In this document: piece after piece, positions 1 through 8,670 of the stretch | Layout: every line of letters begins with the position of its first letter | How positions within the stretch are numbered: position 1 is the stretch's first letter | From: Tahibacter harae | GTDB lineage: Bacteria > Pseudomonadota > Gammaproteobacteria > Xanthomonadales > Rhodanobacteraceae | DNA: 64,000 nucleotides | Direction: 5' to 3' | NCBI RefSeq assembly: GCF_024437735.1 | Contig: NZ_JANFQO010000008.1 | Span: 1-64,000, forward strand | The notes under the pieces: generated by a model | Told to the model about the DNA's origin: nothing | What the model saw: the letters and a program-made list of their open reading frames with translations, nothing else | Databases searched by the model: none | Program-made: the position numbers and the translations under genes

Positions 1-65
1 AGCACCAGCGCTGACTTGCGCCGCGCCGTCCAACGCTTGATGTCTTCTTCCATCACTGCACTCAT
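1..65 (-). CDS. IS transposase orfA-type protein, N-terminus only (runs off window)
   Basis: ATG at 65 is preceded by AAGGAG at good spacing. The 21 visible residues begin MSAVMEEDIKRW and continue TARRKSALV. This is the start of the small helix-turn-helix transposase subunit (DUF1153-like orfA) of IS3-group elements, which binds the IS ends and works with the orfB catalytic subunit. The rest of the gene is outside the window. The call rests on a short but characteristic N-terminus. Confidence 0.7.
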   Translation of the reverse strand, partial: MSAVMEEDIKRWTARRKSALV

Positions 66-120
66 GGGGTGTCTCCTTGGGTAAGGTTACACCTGAGCAG
101 GTTTTCACTGGGTCAGTACA
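1..120 (-). mobile_element. End of an IS3-family-like insertion sequence (partial)
   Basis: On the minus strand the element begins at position 120 with TGTACTGACCCAGTG, a TG-starting terminal repeat typical of IS3-group elements. It then runs leftwards through a ribosome binding site into a transposase helper frame and leaves the window at position 1. Only this one end is visible, so the other inverted repeat and the target duplication cannot be checked. The end lies 8 bp from the stop codon of the neighbouring HEPN-like gene, so the insertion may have set that gene's C-terminus. Confidence 0.6.
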
Positions 121-128
121 GAACCATG

Positions 129-923
129 CTATTCAGTGTGAATCGATGTAGGGCAGCTGCCGGAATCGATCCACGAGCTCTGTACGCCGTTGGCGACAGA
201 ATAGGTCCCAATCCCTGCACACGTTTCATTTGCGGCTTGCTGATAGAAGATGCAGATTTCAGCGATCTGCGCAGCCGATAGCATCATCTGATCGCCTTTC
301 CGGAAAACGATCTTCCGTTCGACGACAGTGAGTGTGGCCGCGTTCTTCAGCAAACCTGGAACTGTCTGAGCGCTGCCTGGATCAGGGCCGAGCCAACTGA
401 CGACGAGCTCGCCTTGGTCATCGAGATCTTCGACGCCCACCCTTCCCATGCGGTGAACGAGGCAATTCCGCGCCGACTGGAGACTCAGAAGATACACGCT
501 ATATTTCGATGGCGTTCCGACGATAGCCCCGATCTTGTCGAGCTTTTCTTTGAGCGAGATCTTGGTGAATTTGTCGCAGCGCTTCTTGATTAGGGGCACA
601 TCGTCCTGCACGCGGGATGCCAAAATCATCTGGAGAGCGACAAAGACTTGGTCTAGGAAGCTAGTATAGGTTTCGGCGAGTTCACGAAAGCCAGCTGCCT
701 CGATCCAGATCTTAAACTGCTGCTTTGCTCCTGCGATGCGATCCTCAGCTAGATTCGGATCGATAACTTGAAGTCGAGAAACCTGCGTCAGTTGGTACTT
801 GCGAAATTCGGGGTCGAGTGCGGCATTGATGCCGAGCCCCATGAACATCGCGGCACGCCTGATGCCAGTATTTGCCCATTCCGAGAGGTCGCGCAGATTG
901 ATCGTCTGATAGTGAATCGCCAT
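129..923 (-). CDS. HEPN-like protein of unknown function
   Basis: A 264-residue soluble, largely helical protein. Around residues 148-160 it reads SLQSARNCLVHRMG, giving R152-N-x3-H157, the R-x4-H motif typical of HEPN domains; many of these are RNases in toxin-antitoxin or defence systems and others are inactive. The gene is visibly poorer in GC (roughly half) than its neighbours, suggesting transfer. It is alone: no antitoxin-like partner is seen before the IS end at 120 or on the right. The C-terminus, after about residue 235, looks unstructured and may have been altered by the insertion. Function is inferred from one motif only; it could be a non-enzymatic HEPN. Confidence 0.55.
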   Translation of the reverse strand: MAIHYQTINLRDLSEWANTGIRRAAMFMGLGINAALDPEFRKYQLTQVSRLQVIDPNLAEDRIAGAKQQFKIWIEAAGFRELAETYTSFLDQVFVALQMILASRVQDDVPLIKKRCDKFTKISLKEKLDKIGAIVGTPSKYSVYLLSLQSARNCLVHRMGRVGVEDLDDQGELVVSWLGPDPGSAQTVPGLLKNAATLTVVERKIVFRKGDQMMLSAAQIAEICIFYQQAANETCAGIGTYSVANGVQSSWIDSGSCPTSIHTE

Positions 924-1164
924 GTCTCCTTCCTGCCGGTGTGATCGCTGGTGTCGCCACGAACAGCACGCTCATCATCCCATCCAAGTCACAACAACGC
1001 GACAATCCCGTGCCTCAATCGCTGAGACGCTCAGGCAATTGGTCGCGATCGGCGCTCCCTATACTTCCCGCCAAAGCCGGATCAACGCGGTGTTCATGCC
1101 GGCTCGCGGACAGGTTGCACAGCGCCGCCTTGCCTGCATGCGTACTCACAGGGGTGATCCATTC

Positions 1165-3178
1165 ATGGCCGCTTGCAGAACCGCCATCGCGTTCCTGACC
1201 ACGCTGCTGTCCACCGTCGCCGGCGTGGCGCGGGCGGGCACGGTCGCTGTCACCGACGGCAATGTGACGGCCGGCGCGGGCACCTGCACGCTGGCGCAGG
1301 CGATTCATGCGGCGAATCGGGCCAACAATCCCGGCGATACCACACACCCGTACGGCAGCACGCCGCCGGGCGCCAGTACCATCGAGCCACTGCGCTACTC
1401 GGCGACCAGTGACAGCGCCATCGCGAACGGCACGACGGTGAGCGCCTGCACTGGCGCCCTGCCCGGCCCCAATACGCTGGACCTGGCCGCGCTCGCGGGA
1501 CAGACGCTGAGCTGGAATACGCCCGACAACTTCTGGTACGGCCCGAATGCGCTGCCGCCGATCGCCAGCGACATCACCATCGAAGGTCACGGCGTCACGC
1601 TGCTGGCCGCCGCCGTTGCGGCACCTCTGCGCTTCTTCTTCGTCGGCGCCGACGCAGCGAACAGCGCCACGCCCGGCTACAACACGCCGGGGCCGGGGCA
1701 TCTGACCCTGCGCAATCTCACCCTGACCGGCGGCCGGCAACTGGGCGGCAGCGGCAGTGGTGGTGGCGCGGGCATGGGCGGGGCGATCTACAACCAGGGC
1801 AGCCTGGATCTGGCGTCGGTAACCTTGAACAGCAACAGCGCCACGGGCGGCGGCGCCGGCGGCGGCAGCAGCGGCAACGGCGATGGCGGCGGCGGTCTGG
1901 GCGCGGATGCGAACAGCCTAAACGGCGGCGGCATGGGCGGCACCGTACCCCATGGCCAGACAAGCTCCGGTGCGCAACCCGTCAGCCCATCCCACGGCGG
2001 CGTTGCGGGAGGGACATACACTGGCGGCGGCGGCTTCGGCGGCGGCTACGAAGACGTCCCCGGCCACGTCGTTCGCGGTTCTCCCGGCAGCGGCAGCGGC
2101 GGCGACGGCAGTGGTGGCGGCGGCTTCAGCGGCTACGGCAGCAGTTCGGCCTACGGTGGCATCGGCGGCAGCGGCTTTGGCGGCGCCAGCGGCTATACCG
2201 AGCCTAGTGGCTACTTCGGCGCCGGCGGCGGCTTCGGCAACGGTGGCGGCGGCAGCCGCAACTCCAGCGTCGGCAGCAGCTCGGATATCGCCGGCGGCGG
2301 AGGCGGCGTCGGTGGCGGTGGTGGCGGCGGCTACAGTGGCACCTCGTTCGCCGGCGGCGGCGGTGGTGGCTTCGGCGGTGGCGCCGGCGGTGGCGGCCTT
2401 CATCGCCGTCAGCGTCGGCGGCTTCGGCGGCGGCAACAGCGATCCCTCCGGCAACAGCGGCGGTGGCGCCGGCTTCGGTGGGGCGGTTTTCAATCACGCC
2501 GGCAGGCTGGCTTTGCTCAACTCCACCCTGACCGCGAACACGGCTGCCGGTGGCGGCAGTAGCAGCGGCAACGGCGGCAGCGGCTACGGCGGCGCGATTT
2601 TCAATCTCAATGGCACCGTGTCGATCGCCTTCTCGACCCTGGCCGGCAACACCGTGTCGGCGGGTTCGGGCGCCAGCGCCGGCAGTGCCGATGGCGGCGC
2701 GATCTACAGCCTGGGCTACAACGCTGCTGCCACCTCAGGCAGCAGGACGGCCAGCGTGCGCCTGAGCAACAGCATCCTGTCGAACAGCAGCGGCGGCCGC
2801 GATCTGGTCAGCGACAAACCCGCCACGGTGGCGAATGGCAGCGCCAATGTCGCCAGCGCCGGCGTGGTCAACGGCAGCGGTGCGCCGAAAAATCTGATCA
2901 TGACTTCCGCCGCGGTGAACGGCGCCGACGCACTGCCGGCCGGCTGGATCACGACCGATCCCACACTCGGCGCACTTGCCGCCAATGGCTCGGCGAATGC
3001 CCCCTTTACGATGGCAATAACCACATCGAGCCCGGCGCACGCCACCGGCAGCTGCACCGATACCGCAGGCAACGCGGTGACCATCGACCAGCGCGGCATC
3101 CCGCGCCCCGGCAGCGGCTGCGATCTGGGTTCGTTCCAGTTGTATACCGACGAGGTGTTTGCGAACGGCTTTGAGTGA
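1165..3178 (+). pseudogene. Glycine-rich secreted beta-helix-like protein, frameshifted
   Basis: ATG 1165 begins a clear signal peptide (hydrophobic core, likely cut after ARA near residue 25). The next 170 residues resemble CSLREA/choice-of-anchor exported proteins. From about 1740 the protein becomes a Gly/Ser-rich repeat with short MGGAIYNQGSLDLASVTL-type strands expected of a right-handed beta-helix. The frame used up to about 2395 loses the pattern and reads Arg/Gln-rich sequence to a stop at 2562. The pattern continues in the second frame from about 2400 to 3178, with more beta-helix rungs and the ending GSGCDLGSFQLYTDE-VFANGFE. One inserted base, or two lost, in the GC-rich repeat would explain it; an assembly error is as likely as a true pseudogene. 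Surface location is inferred. Confidence 0.7.
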
Positions 3179-3451
3179 GTGACATCGCGGACGCCCAAGG
3201 CATGGGCGCGATTTCCCGCCTCGCCCGCGAATCGGAGGCCACAGTCCTGCGCGCCGAAAGTCGATTGCAGCGGACTCGCGCCCAGGACTCAACTTCGGGA
3301 ACACCATGAAAGTGGCGCACCCAATCTCACTGGAAATTTCATCCATGCAAGCGTCAGCGGCCGCATGGATTTTCCCGTCGAGAAAGCTCTGGCAATCGAA
3401 GTACAGCGGCCGTGACGGCAAAACGGCACGGCCAGGCGAACCTTGCACCGC

Positions 3452-3853
3452 TCAGTAATGCGCCGTGAAGTGCGCGACAACCTTGTCCATGCCCAGGCGC
3501 CAGCGCTGCAGCAGTGCCGGGTTGGCCTGGGGATCGGTCTCGCCGACGGCCTTGATCAGGCTGTCCACCCAGTGCACGTAAAGCGACGGGCGCACCGGCA
3601 CGCGGCCCTTGCGCGCATGCGCATCGGCCATTTCGTTCATGGTGCGCTCGGCGAGGCGGCTGCCGTTGGCGTGCTCGATGGCGACGCTGATGCCGCGGCG
3701 CAGGGCGAAACGCTGCGTGTTGAAATCGGTTTTCGCGAACATGGCCGCGACTTCCGGGTGGCTGTCGAGAAATATCTGATAAAACCGCTCGATGAAGTCT
3801 TTCTGGCGCAGGCAGCGGCCGTAGCTCTGCTGCAGATCATCGAATCTTTCCAT
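3452..3853 (-). CDS. Single-domain globin
   Basis: 133 residues, the size of one globin fold. The N-terminal helices carry FYQIFLDSHPEVAAMF, the pattern of bacterial myoglobin-like globins. The segment ADAHARKGRVPV followed by LYVHWVDSLI is where the proximal haem-ligating histidine (F8) is expected. There is no flavodoxin-reductase or signalling domain, so it is a stand-alone globin, probably cytoplasmic and binding O2 or NO. ATG 3853 follows a GGGGGGA ribosome binding site. It is monocistronic, and no neighbour suggests a specific partner. Confidence 0.8.
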   Translation of the reverse strand: MERFDDLQQSYGRCLRQKDFIERFYQIFLDSHPEVAAMFAKTDFNTQRFALRRGISVAIEHANGSRLAERTMNEMADAHARKGRVPVRPSLYVHWVDSLIKAVGETDPQANPALLQRWRLGMDKVVAHFTAHY

Positions 3854-4600
3854 GAATTTCCCCCCTGGCCTTCAACGGTTGCAACGCAACCGCAATGGTA
3901 AGGGCTGCGGGACTTTGCGCATAGGCTATTGGTCATCGTGCGCGCATAGACCAAGGTATGAAACGCGGAGCCGGCTGCCTAGGCAGGCTTCTCCACGTTT
4001 CTTACCATTTAATAAAATTAAATTATTAGCATGCCTCTCTTGCGGCGAAATCGGACGCGCCTCGCCGGCTTTGCGCAGATCGCCCGCCGGCACGCTTGGC
4101 CGCGCTGGACATAGCCTTTGCCCTGGTCTGCGCAAATCCATCTTCCGCCCGGGGCTGGAGGTCCGATGCGGCGAGCGCCAGGGCCGGCATGGACCCGCCC
4201 GTCTGCCCGCAACCATCCGGAATTTGCCGATTCTCGATCAGCCCGGCTGGCACGGGCGGTGACGCAGCAGCGAACATCCATGGCGAGTCGGGGAGCGCCG
4301 AATCACTGCCAAGGCGCGGTGGTTGCATAACTCTCTTGCATCGCCAGCCAGCCTCAGCGTGACCGCAAAGGCGGAGACGATGTCGGCGCGACATCGGAAC
4401 CGGACCTGTCCGACAAGGATCGCCGCTTCTCCAAGCCCCTGCACCAAGGCGCCCGCCCCGACGTCAGCCATAGGCCGAGGCCGCATCCTGCCGCAGCGGC
4501 AACCGGCGCTGAATACATTGCGGCAAAAGCTGCACTTGTGCTGTTGCAAGCCTTGCACTGGGCCCCATGCTCCAGCGGAAACGCATACCGGGGAACCACC
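3854..4600. other. Gene-free stretch before the glycosylase gene
   Basis: About 750 bases with no frame that looks like a protein; all open frames here are low-complexity Arg/Ala/Pro shadows. The only distinct feature is an AT-rich island at about 4000-4030 (ttaataaaattaaattatta) in otherwise GC-rich DNA, which could serve as a promoter or binding site for the globin gene on the left. Nothing else is recognised. Confidence 0.5.
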
Positions 4601-5212
4601 ATGCCGCGAGCGTCCGCCAAAGCTGCGCCAGCACCACCGTCCATCGCCAGATTGCGCGCCGCTGCCCGTACCTGCAAAGCCTGCCCGCTGTGGCAGCCGG
4701 CCACGCAGACCGTATTCGGCGAAGGGCCGGAAAACGCCCGGATCATGCTGATCGGGGAGTCGCCGGGCAATCAGGAGGACCTGGCAGGACACCCCTTCGT
4801 CGGTCCGGCCAGCGAATTGCTGGACCGCGCGCTGGCCGAGGCCGGCGTGGACCGTGCCCAGGTCTACGTCACCAATGTGGTCAAGCATTTCAAATATCAG
4901 CTGCGCGGCAAGCGGCGTCTGCATGCGCGGGCGAACGCGGCCGAACAGGCCGCCTGCCGCTTCTGGCTGGATGCAGAGCTGCTGCGCGTGCAACCCGCGC
5001 GCATCGTCTGCCTGGGCGCGATGGCGGCCCAGGCCATCTTCGGCCGCAGCTTCCGCCTGCTCAAGCAGCGTGGTACCTGGCGCGATCTGCCGGGCGGCGC
5101 GCGCGGCCTGGCCACGGTGCACCCCTCGTATCTGCTGCGGCTGCGCGATGCGGCCGAGCGTGCGGAAGCCTACGCGGCCTTCGTGCGGGACCTGCGCCAG
5201 CTGCAGGAGTGA
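4601..5212 (+). CDS. udgX: UdgX-type uracil-DNA glycosylase
   Basis: 203 residues. An N-terminal CKACPLW belongs to the Fe-S cluster binding cysteines of family 4/5-like glycosylases. The uracil pocket motif is GESPGNQED (52-60), followed by GHPFVGPA. The key segment is KRRLH (104-108): the KRRIH loop with a histidine (H109 in the mycobacterial protein) is what lets UdgX stay covalently attached to the abasic site. The C-terminal VHPSYLLR matches family motif B. ATG 4601 is chosen because upstream in-frame sequence is non-conserved and GGGGAACC precedes it. Together with Ku and LigD downstream it suggests a DNA-repair neighbourhood. Ser54 replaces the Gln I recall in UdgX, so activity should be tested. 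Confidence 0.85.
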   Translation: MPRASAKAAPAPPSIARLRAAARTCKACPLWQPATQTVFGEGPENARIMLIGESPGNQEDLAGHPFVGPASELLDRALAEAGVDRAQVYVTNVVKHFKYQLRGKRRLHARANAAEQAACRFWLDAELLRVQPARIVCLGAMAAQAIFGRSFRLLKQRGTWRDLPGGARGLATVHPSYLLRLRDAAERAEAYAAFVRDLRQLQE

Positions 5213-5314
5213 TACGCAGAACGTCGCGCCGCTTCTGTCAGCGAACGCAACCGCCGGATGGAACGCCGCTCCGACGGATCATCCGCCGCGACAGCAGCAA
5301 ACTCGCGCCGGGCT

Positions 5315-6529
5315 TCACCCGGCATGCCGGCCGAAGCCGAAGAGCCCGGCCAAGGCATGCCTGCGCCGCTCCACCGTCGCACGCAGTAGCCCTGCGCCCA
5401 GCACGGAATAGGTGATGCCGTTGCCGCCGTAAGCCATCGCGTAGAGCACGCGCGGACCGGTTTCTTCATGTGCGCCGAAATAAGGCAGGCCGTCGCGGGT
5501 CTCGGCAAAGGTGCCGGCCCAGCTGTAGGCCGGTTCAAACGGTATCTGCGGAAACAGCAACGCAGCCTTGCGCAGCAAGGTCCCGGTCTTGCGCGTCAGG
5601 CGCGCGTCGCGCCGGGCCGGAATGTCGATCGCATCATCCTCGCCGCCGACCAGCAGGCGGCCATCGTCGCTGGAACGCAGATAGATATACGGCCGCGCCG
5701 TTTCCCAGACCAGCGTGTCGCGCAACGGCCCCAGCTGCGCACGCGCCATGGGCTCGGTCGCAAAGGCATAGCTGCTGCGATTGCGCGCCACGCGCGCCGA
5801 CAGCCAGCCCTGGCTTTCATAGCCGCCGGCGACCACGACGTGGCCTGCGCGCAGCACGCCCCGCGCCGTATGCAACAACACACTGCGCCGGCCCGGCTCC
5901 ATGCGCTCCACGCGGGTACGGGCATAGACGCGGCCCTTCAGACGCCCCAGCAACCGGTGTGTCGCGCGGTACGGATCGAAGCGCGCCGCAGGCCGGCTCA
6001 AGATCGCGCCGGCGGCGAACAGTCCGTAATGCGCAGCGATCGCGCTCTTCCTCAGCCAGCGCACATCCAGGCCCAGCCGGCGGCGTGCTTCGTACTCCGC
6101 ACGCAGCCCGGCCGCCGCATCATCCGTGCTGGCGTAGTACAGGCTTTTCATCTGCGCGAAGCCGAAACCGCCGAACTGGCGCGCCAGCTCGCCGATCTGC
6201 TCCACACCCGCGGCGCAGGAACGGTAGGCCAGCGCCGCGGCCGGCTCGCCGTAGCGCTGCGCGAGGTCGAGCAGATGCGTGTCGATCTCGTACTGCAGCA
6301 GCGCCGTGCTTGCCGCCGTGCTGCCCCAGGCAATATCGCGGCCGTCAAGCACGATCACTTCATGATCGTGCGCGGCGAACTCGTGCGCGATCAGCGCGCC
6401 GGTAATGCCGCCGCCGATCACCGCGATATCGCAGCGCAGATCCTGCTCCAGCCGCGGAAAGGTGCGCAGCAGGCCGTTTTTCACCGCCCAGAACGGATAG
6501 CCGCTCTTGAGATCCATCGTGGAATGCAT
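5315..6529 (-). CDS. FAD-dependent oxidoreductase (DAO family)
   Basis: 404 residues. A Rossmann dinucleotide motif IGGGITGALIAHEF lies near residue 35, followed by VLDGRDIAWGST, and the C-terminal DAO signature contains GLPYFGAHEE and AYGGNGITYS. The DAO superfamily oxidises amines or amino acids; the substrate here cannot be told. Start at ATG 6529 is supported by AGGAAG 6 bp upstream. It resembles the first domain of the Rieske-fused oxidoreductase at 12353-13885 but lacks the Rieske part, so the two are probably paralogues about 6 kb apart. It is convergent with udgX and follows the DUF4142 gene on the same strand. Confidence 0.8.
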   Translation of the reverse strand: MHSTMDLKSGYPFWAVKNGLLRTFPRLEQDLRCDIAVIGGGITGALIAHEFAAHDHEVIVLDGRDIAWGSTAASTALLQYEIDTHLLDLAQRYGEPAAALAYRSCAAGVEQIGELARQFGGFGFAQMKSLYYASTDDAAAGLRAEYEARRRLGLDVRWLRKSAIAAHYGLFAAGAILSRPAARFDPYRATHRLLGRLKGRVYARTRVERMEPGRRSVLLHTARGVLRAGHVVVAGGYESQGWLSARVARNRSSYAFATEPMARAQLGPLRDTLVWETARPYIYLRSSDDGRLLVGGEDDAIDIPARRDARLTRKTGTLLRKAALLFPQIPFEPAYSWAGTFAETRDGLPYFGAHEETGPRVLYAMAYGGNGITYSVLGAGLLRATVERRRHALAGLFGFGRHAG

Positions 6530-6654
6530 CCATCGCTTCCTGCCCTGCGCCGCGATCCGTTCGGCCGCGAACGCAGCGGCGGACCCGCGCATCTTCGTCC
6601 ATGCAGGCGCAGGACACGGCGGCCATCGCCGCGCCCCGCGCCGCCGGCGTCAGC

Positions 6655-7167
6655 TCACTTGGCCGCGCCAGGCAGTTCCTTCGCCTTCTTGCTGTGCTGC
6701 TGCAACGTCGGCAGCTTTTCCTGGGCAAAACTGCGCAGCGACGGCGCAGTAACGTTGGTGGCCGCATTGCTGAACAGCGCGACCGCTTCGTCGTGATCCT
6801 TGACCATGTTGCGCGCATAGACCGTGTCGACCTGGGCGCCGGCATTGCGCACGTCGCCGACTTTCTTCTGCGCATCGCTGTCGAGTTCGGCCGGTACCGT
6901 CCAGCCGTTCTTCTTGGCCAGGGCGCTGAGTTCGTCATTGGCCTTGCCATGATCGGTGATCATCATCTGGGCGAAGGCCTTGATCTTCTCGTTGCTGGAA
7001 AGCTGTACCGCGGCCTTGCTCTGTTCGACTTCCGCCATGCCGGCAACGGCCGCCTTGCGCAGGAAATCCGCATCCGACGTTGAAAGGGTTTCCGCCGCCG
7101 CGGCGGACAGGGCGGAACCGATTCCCAGCATGGCCAGGCCCAGCAATGTGAGGGTCTTGATCTTCAT
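6655..7167 (-). CDS. DUF4142 secreted protein
   Basis: 170 residues with a signal peptide (MKIKTLTLLG through SALSAAAAE). The mature part is all helical, with FLRKAAVAGMAEVE, FAQMMITDHGKAN and the second half-motif YARNMVKDHDEAV. This two-helix-pair pattern with paired D-H motifs is DUF4142, a ferritin-like periplasmic family often found in stress loci. ATG 7167 is preferred over 7176 because AAGGA is then 11 bp away rather than overlapping. Function is unknown; periplasmic location is inferred. Confidence 0.8.
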   Translation of the reverse strand: MKIKTLTLLGLAMLGIGSALSAAAAETLSTSDADFLRKAAVAGMAEVEQSKAAVQLSSNEKIKAFAQMMITDHGKANDELSALAKKNGWTVPAELDSDAQKKVGDVRNAGAQVDTVYARNMVKDHDEAVALFSNAATNVTAPSLRSFAQEKLPTLQQHSKKAKELPGAAK

Positions 7168-7706
7168 GGCGAGCATCTTCCTTTGACGACAACGGTGGAG
7201 CGGAAACAGCAAGCGCCATGCCGGGAAATCTGTGGCGGCGACGCGCAGCGCAGTCAGCAGCGCGTCGCCGCGGATTTTGTCGCAAATGCCGCAAGACAGC
7301 CCCGCCTCCGCCGCCGGCTGGATGCGCACCGCGGCGTCACCGCGCCCTCCGTGCGTTGCCGCGGCCAGGCGGGACCGGAACGCTTTCCTTGCAGCCTGCA
7401 CGGACGGTCCCGAAGGCGCAGCGGATTCCGCACGACACGGATCCCTCGGCGGCCGGCGTCAACCTGGCCGGGAAAAGCCGGACTGGACTGTGCCACTGCC
7501 GTCGCTGCACGCAAGACAGCGATGACTGCGCAGGGCGCTGCCGGTAGCCGCGATCACACGGCGCGCCGCTTGCATGAGACAGATCATCGGCGCAGCCTGC
7601 TGCACCGAGGAGTGCGCGAGGCGTGATCGCTGCGACCAGCGTCCACGGCGCCGCGCCGGAGCGGCAGGGAATTTCACGCCGCTCCTGGACGAACCAGGAG
7701 AAGCTC
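7168..7706. promoter_or_regulatory. Divergent intergenic region between DUF4142 gene and ku
   Basis: About 540 bases separate the leftward DUF4142 gene from the rightward ku gene. Promoters for both should lie here. I see no protein-like frame and no confident -35/-10 pair; the open frames are Arg/Pro-rich shadows. Confidence 0.4.
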
Positions 7707-8573
7707 ATGGCACGCCCGATCTGGAACGGAACGCTGTCGTTCGGCCTGCTCAATATCCCGGTGGCGGTGATGAACGGCGAACGCAGCGTCGATCTGCATT
7801 TCCGCATGCTGGATGCGCGCAACAAGAAGCCGATCCGCTATGAGCGGGTCAACAGCGAGACCGGCCACGAAGTGCCGTGGAAGGACATCGTCAAAGCCTA
7901 CGAGTACCGCAAGGGCAGCTACGTCGTGCTGGAGCCGGACGTGATCCGGTCGGCCGCGCCGGAAAGCCATGAGACCATAGACCTGGAAACCTTCGTCGAC
8001 GCCGCCGCGATAGGCCCGGAATATTTCGAGAAACCCTACTACCTGCTGCCGGGCAAGCGCGCGGAAAAAGGCTATGTGCTGCTGCGCCAGACGCTGGAAA
8101 AATCCGGCCGCATCGGCATAGGCCGCGTCGTCATCCGCACCCGCGAGCATCTGTGCGCGGTGATGCCGCGCGGCGATGCGCTGCTGATGAACCTGCTGCG
8201 CTACCCGGCCGAAGTCGTCTCGCCGGACGAATATACCTTTCCCTCGTCCGCCCACCGGGTCAGCAAGAGCGAGCTGGCCATGGCAGAGAAACTGGTCGAT
8301 GCGCTGGCCAGCGAGTGGAAGCCGGACGACTACCGCGACGAATTCCGCGAGCGCCTGCAGAAGGTGATCGCGGAGCGGGTCAAGGGCAAGAAGGGCATCG
8401 CCGTGGAATCCGCCGCCGAGGAAGAGGCGGAAGAAACCGCGACCAACGTGGTCGATTTTGTCTCGCTGCTCAAGCAAAGCCTCGCCGCCGGCAGCAAGCG
8501 CGCACCGACCACCACCAAGACCGCGGCGCGCAAGAAGACCCGCGCGGCGGGCGGCCGGCGCCGCGGCTCGTGA
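7707..8573 (+). CDS. ku: Ku protein for non-homologous end joining
   Basis: 288 residues. Begins MARPIWNGTLSFGLLNIPV, the diagnostic bacterial Ku N-terminus, with AGGAG just upstream of ATG 7707. The Ku core covers about residues 1-235 and includes YYLLPGKRAEKGYVLLR. The C-terminal tail is acidic and then Lys/Arg/Thr-rich, as in many bacterial Ku proteins that use a basic tail to hold DNA. It binds broken DNA ends as a homodimer and recruits LigD, which is encoded 97 bp downstream on the same strand. Confidence 0.97.
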   Translation: MARPIWNGTLSFGLLNIPVAVMNGERSVDLHFRMLDARNKKPIRYERVNSETGHEVPWKDIVKAYEYRKGSYVVLEPDVIRSAAPESHETIDLETFVDAAAIGPEYFEKPYYLLPGKRAEKGYVLLRQTLEKSGRIGIGRVVIRTREHLCAVMPRGDALLMNLLRYPAEVVSPDEYTFPSSAHRVSKSELAMAEKLVDALASEWKPDDYRDEFRERLQKVIAERVKGKKGIAVESAAEEEAEETATNVVDFVSLLKQSLAAGSKRAPTTTKTAARKKTRAAGGRRRGS

Positions 8574-8670
8574 AACCGCGGCAACCGACAGGACAGCCGT
8601 TGCAACGCCGCGGCGGCGATCGTCCACAGGAATGCAGGCTGATCCCGCTTCGATCACGAGAGTGCGATCC

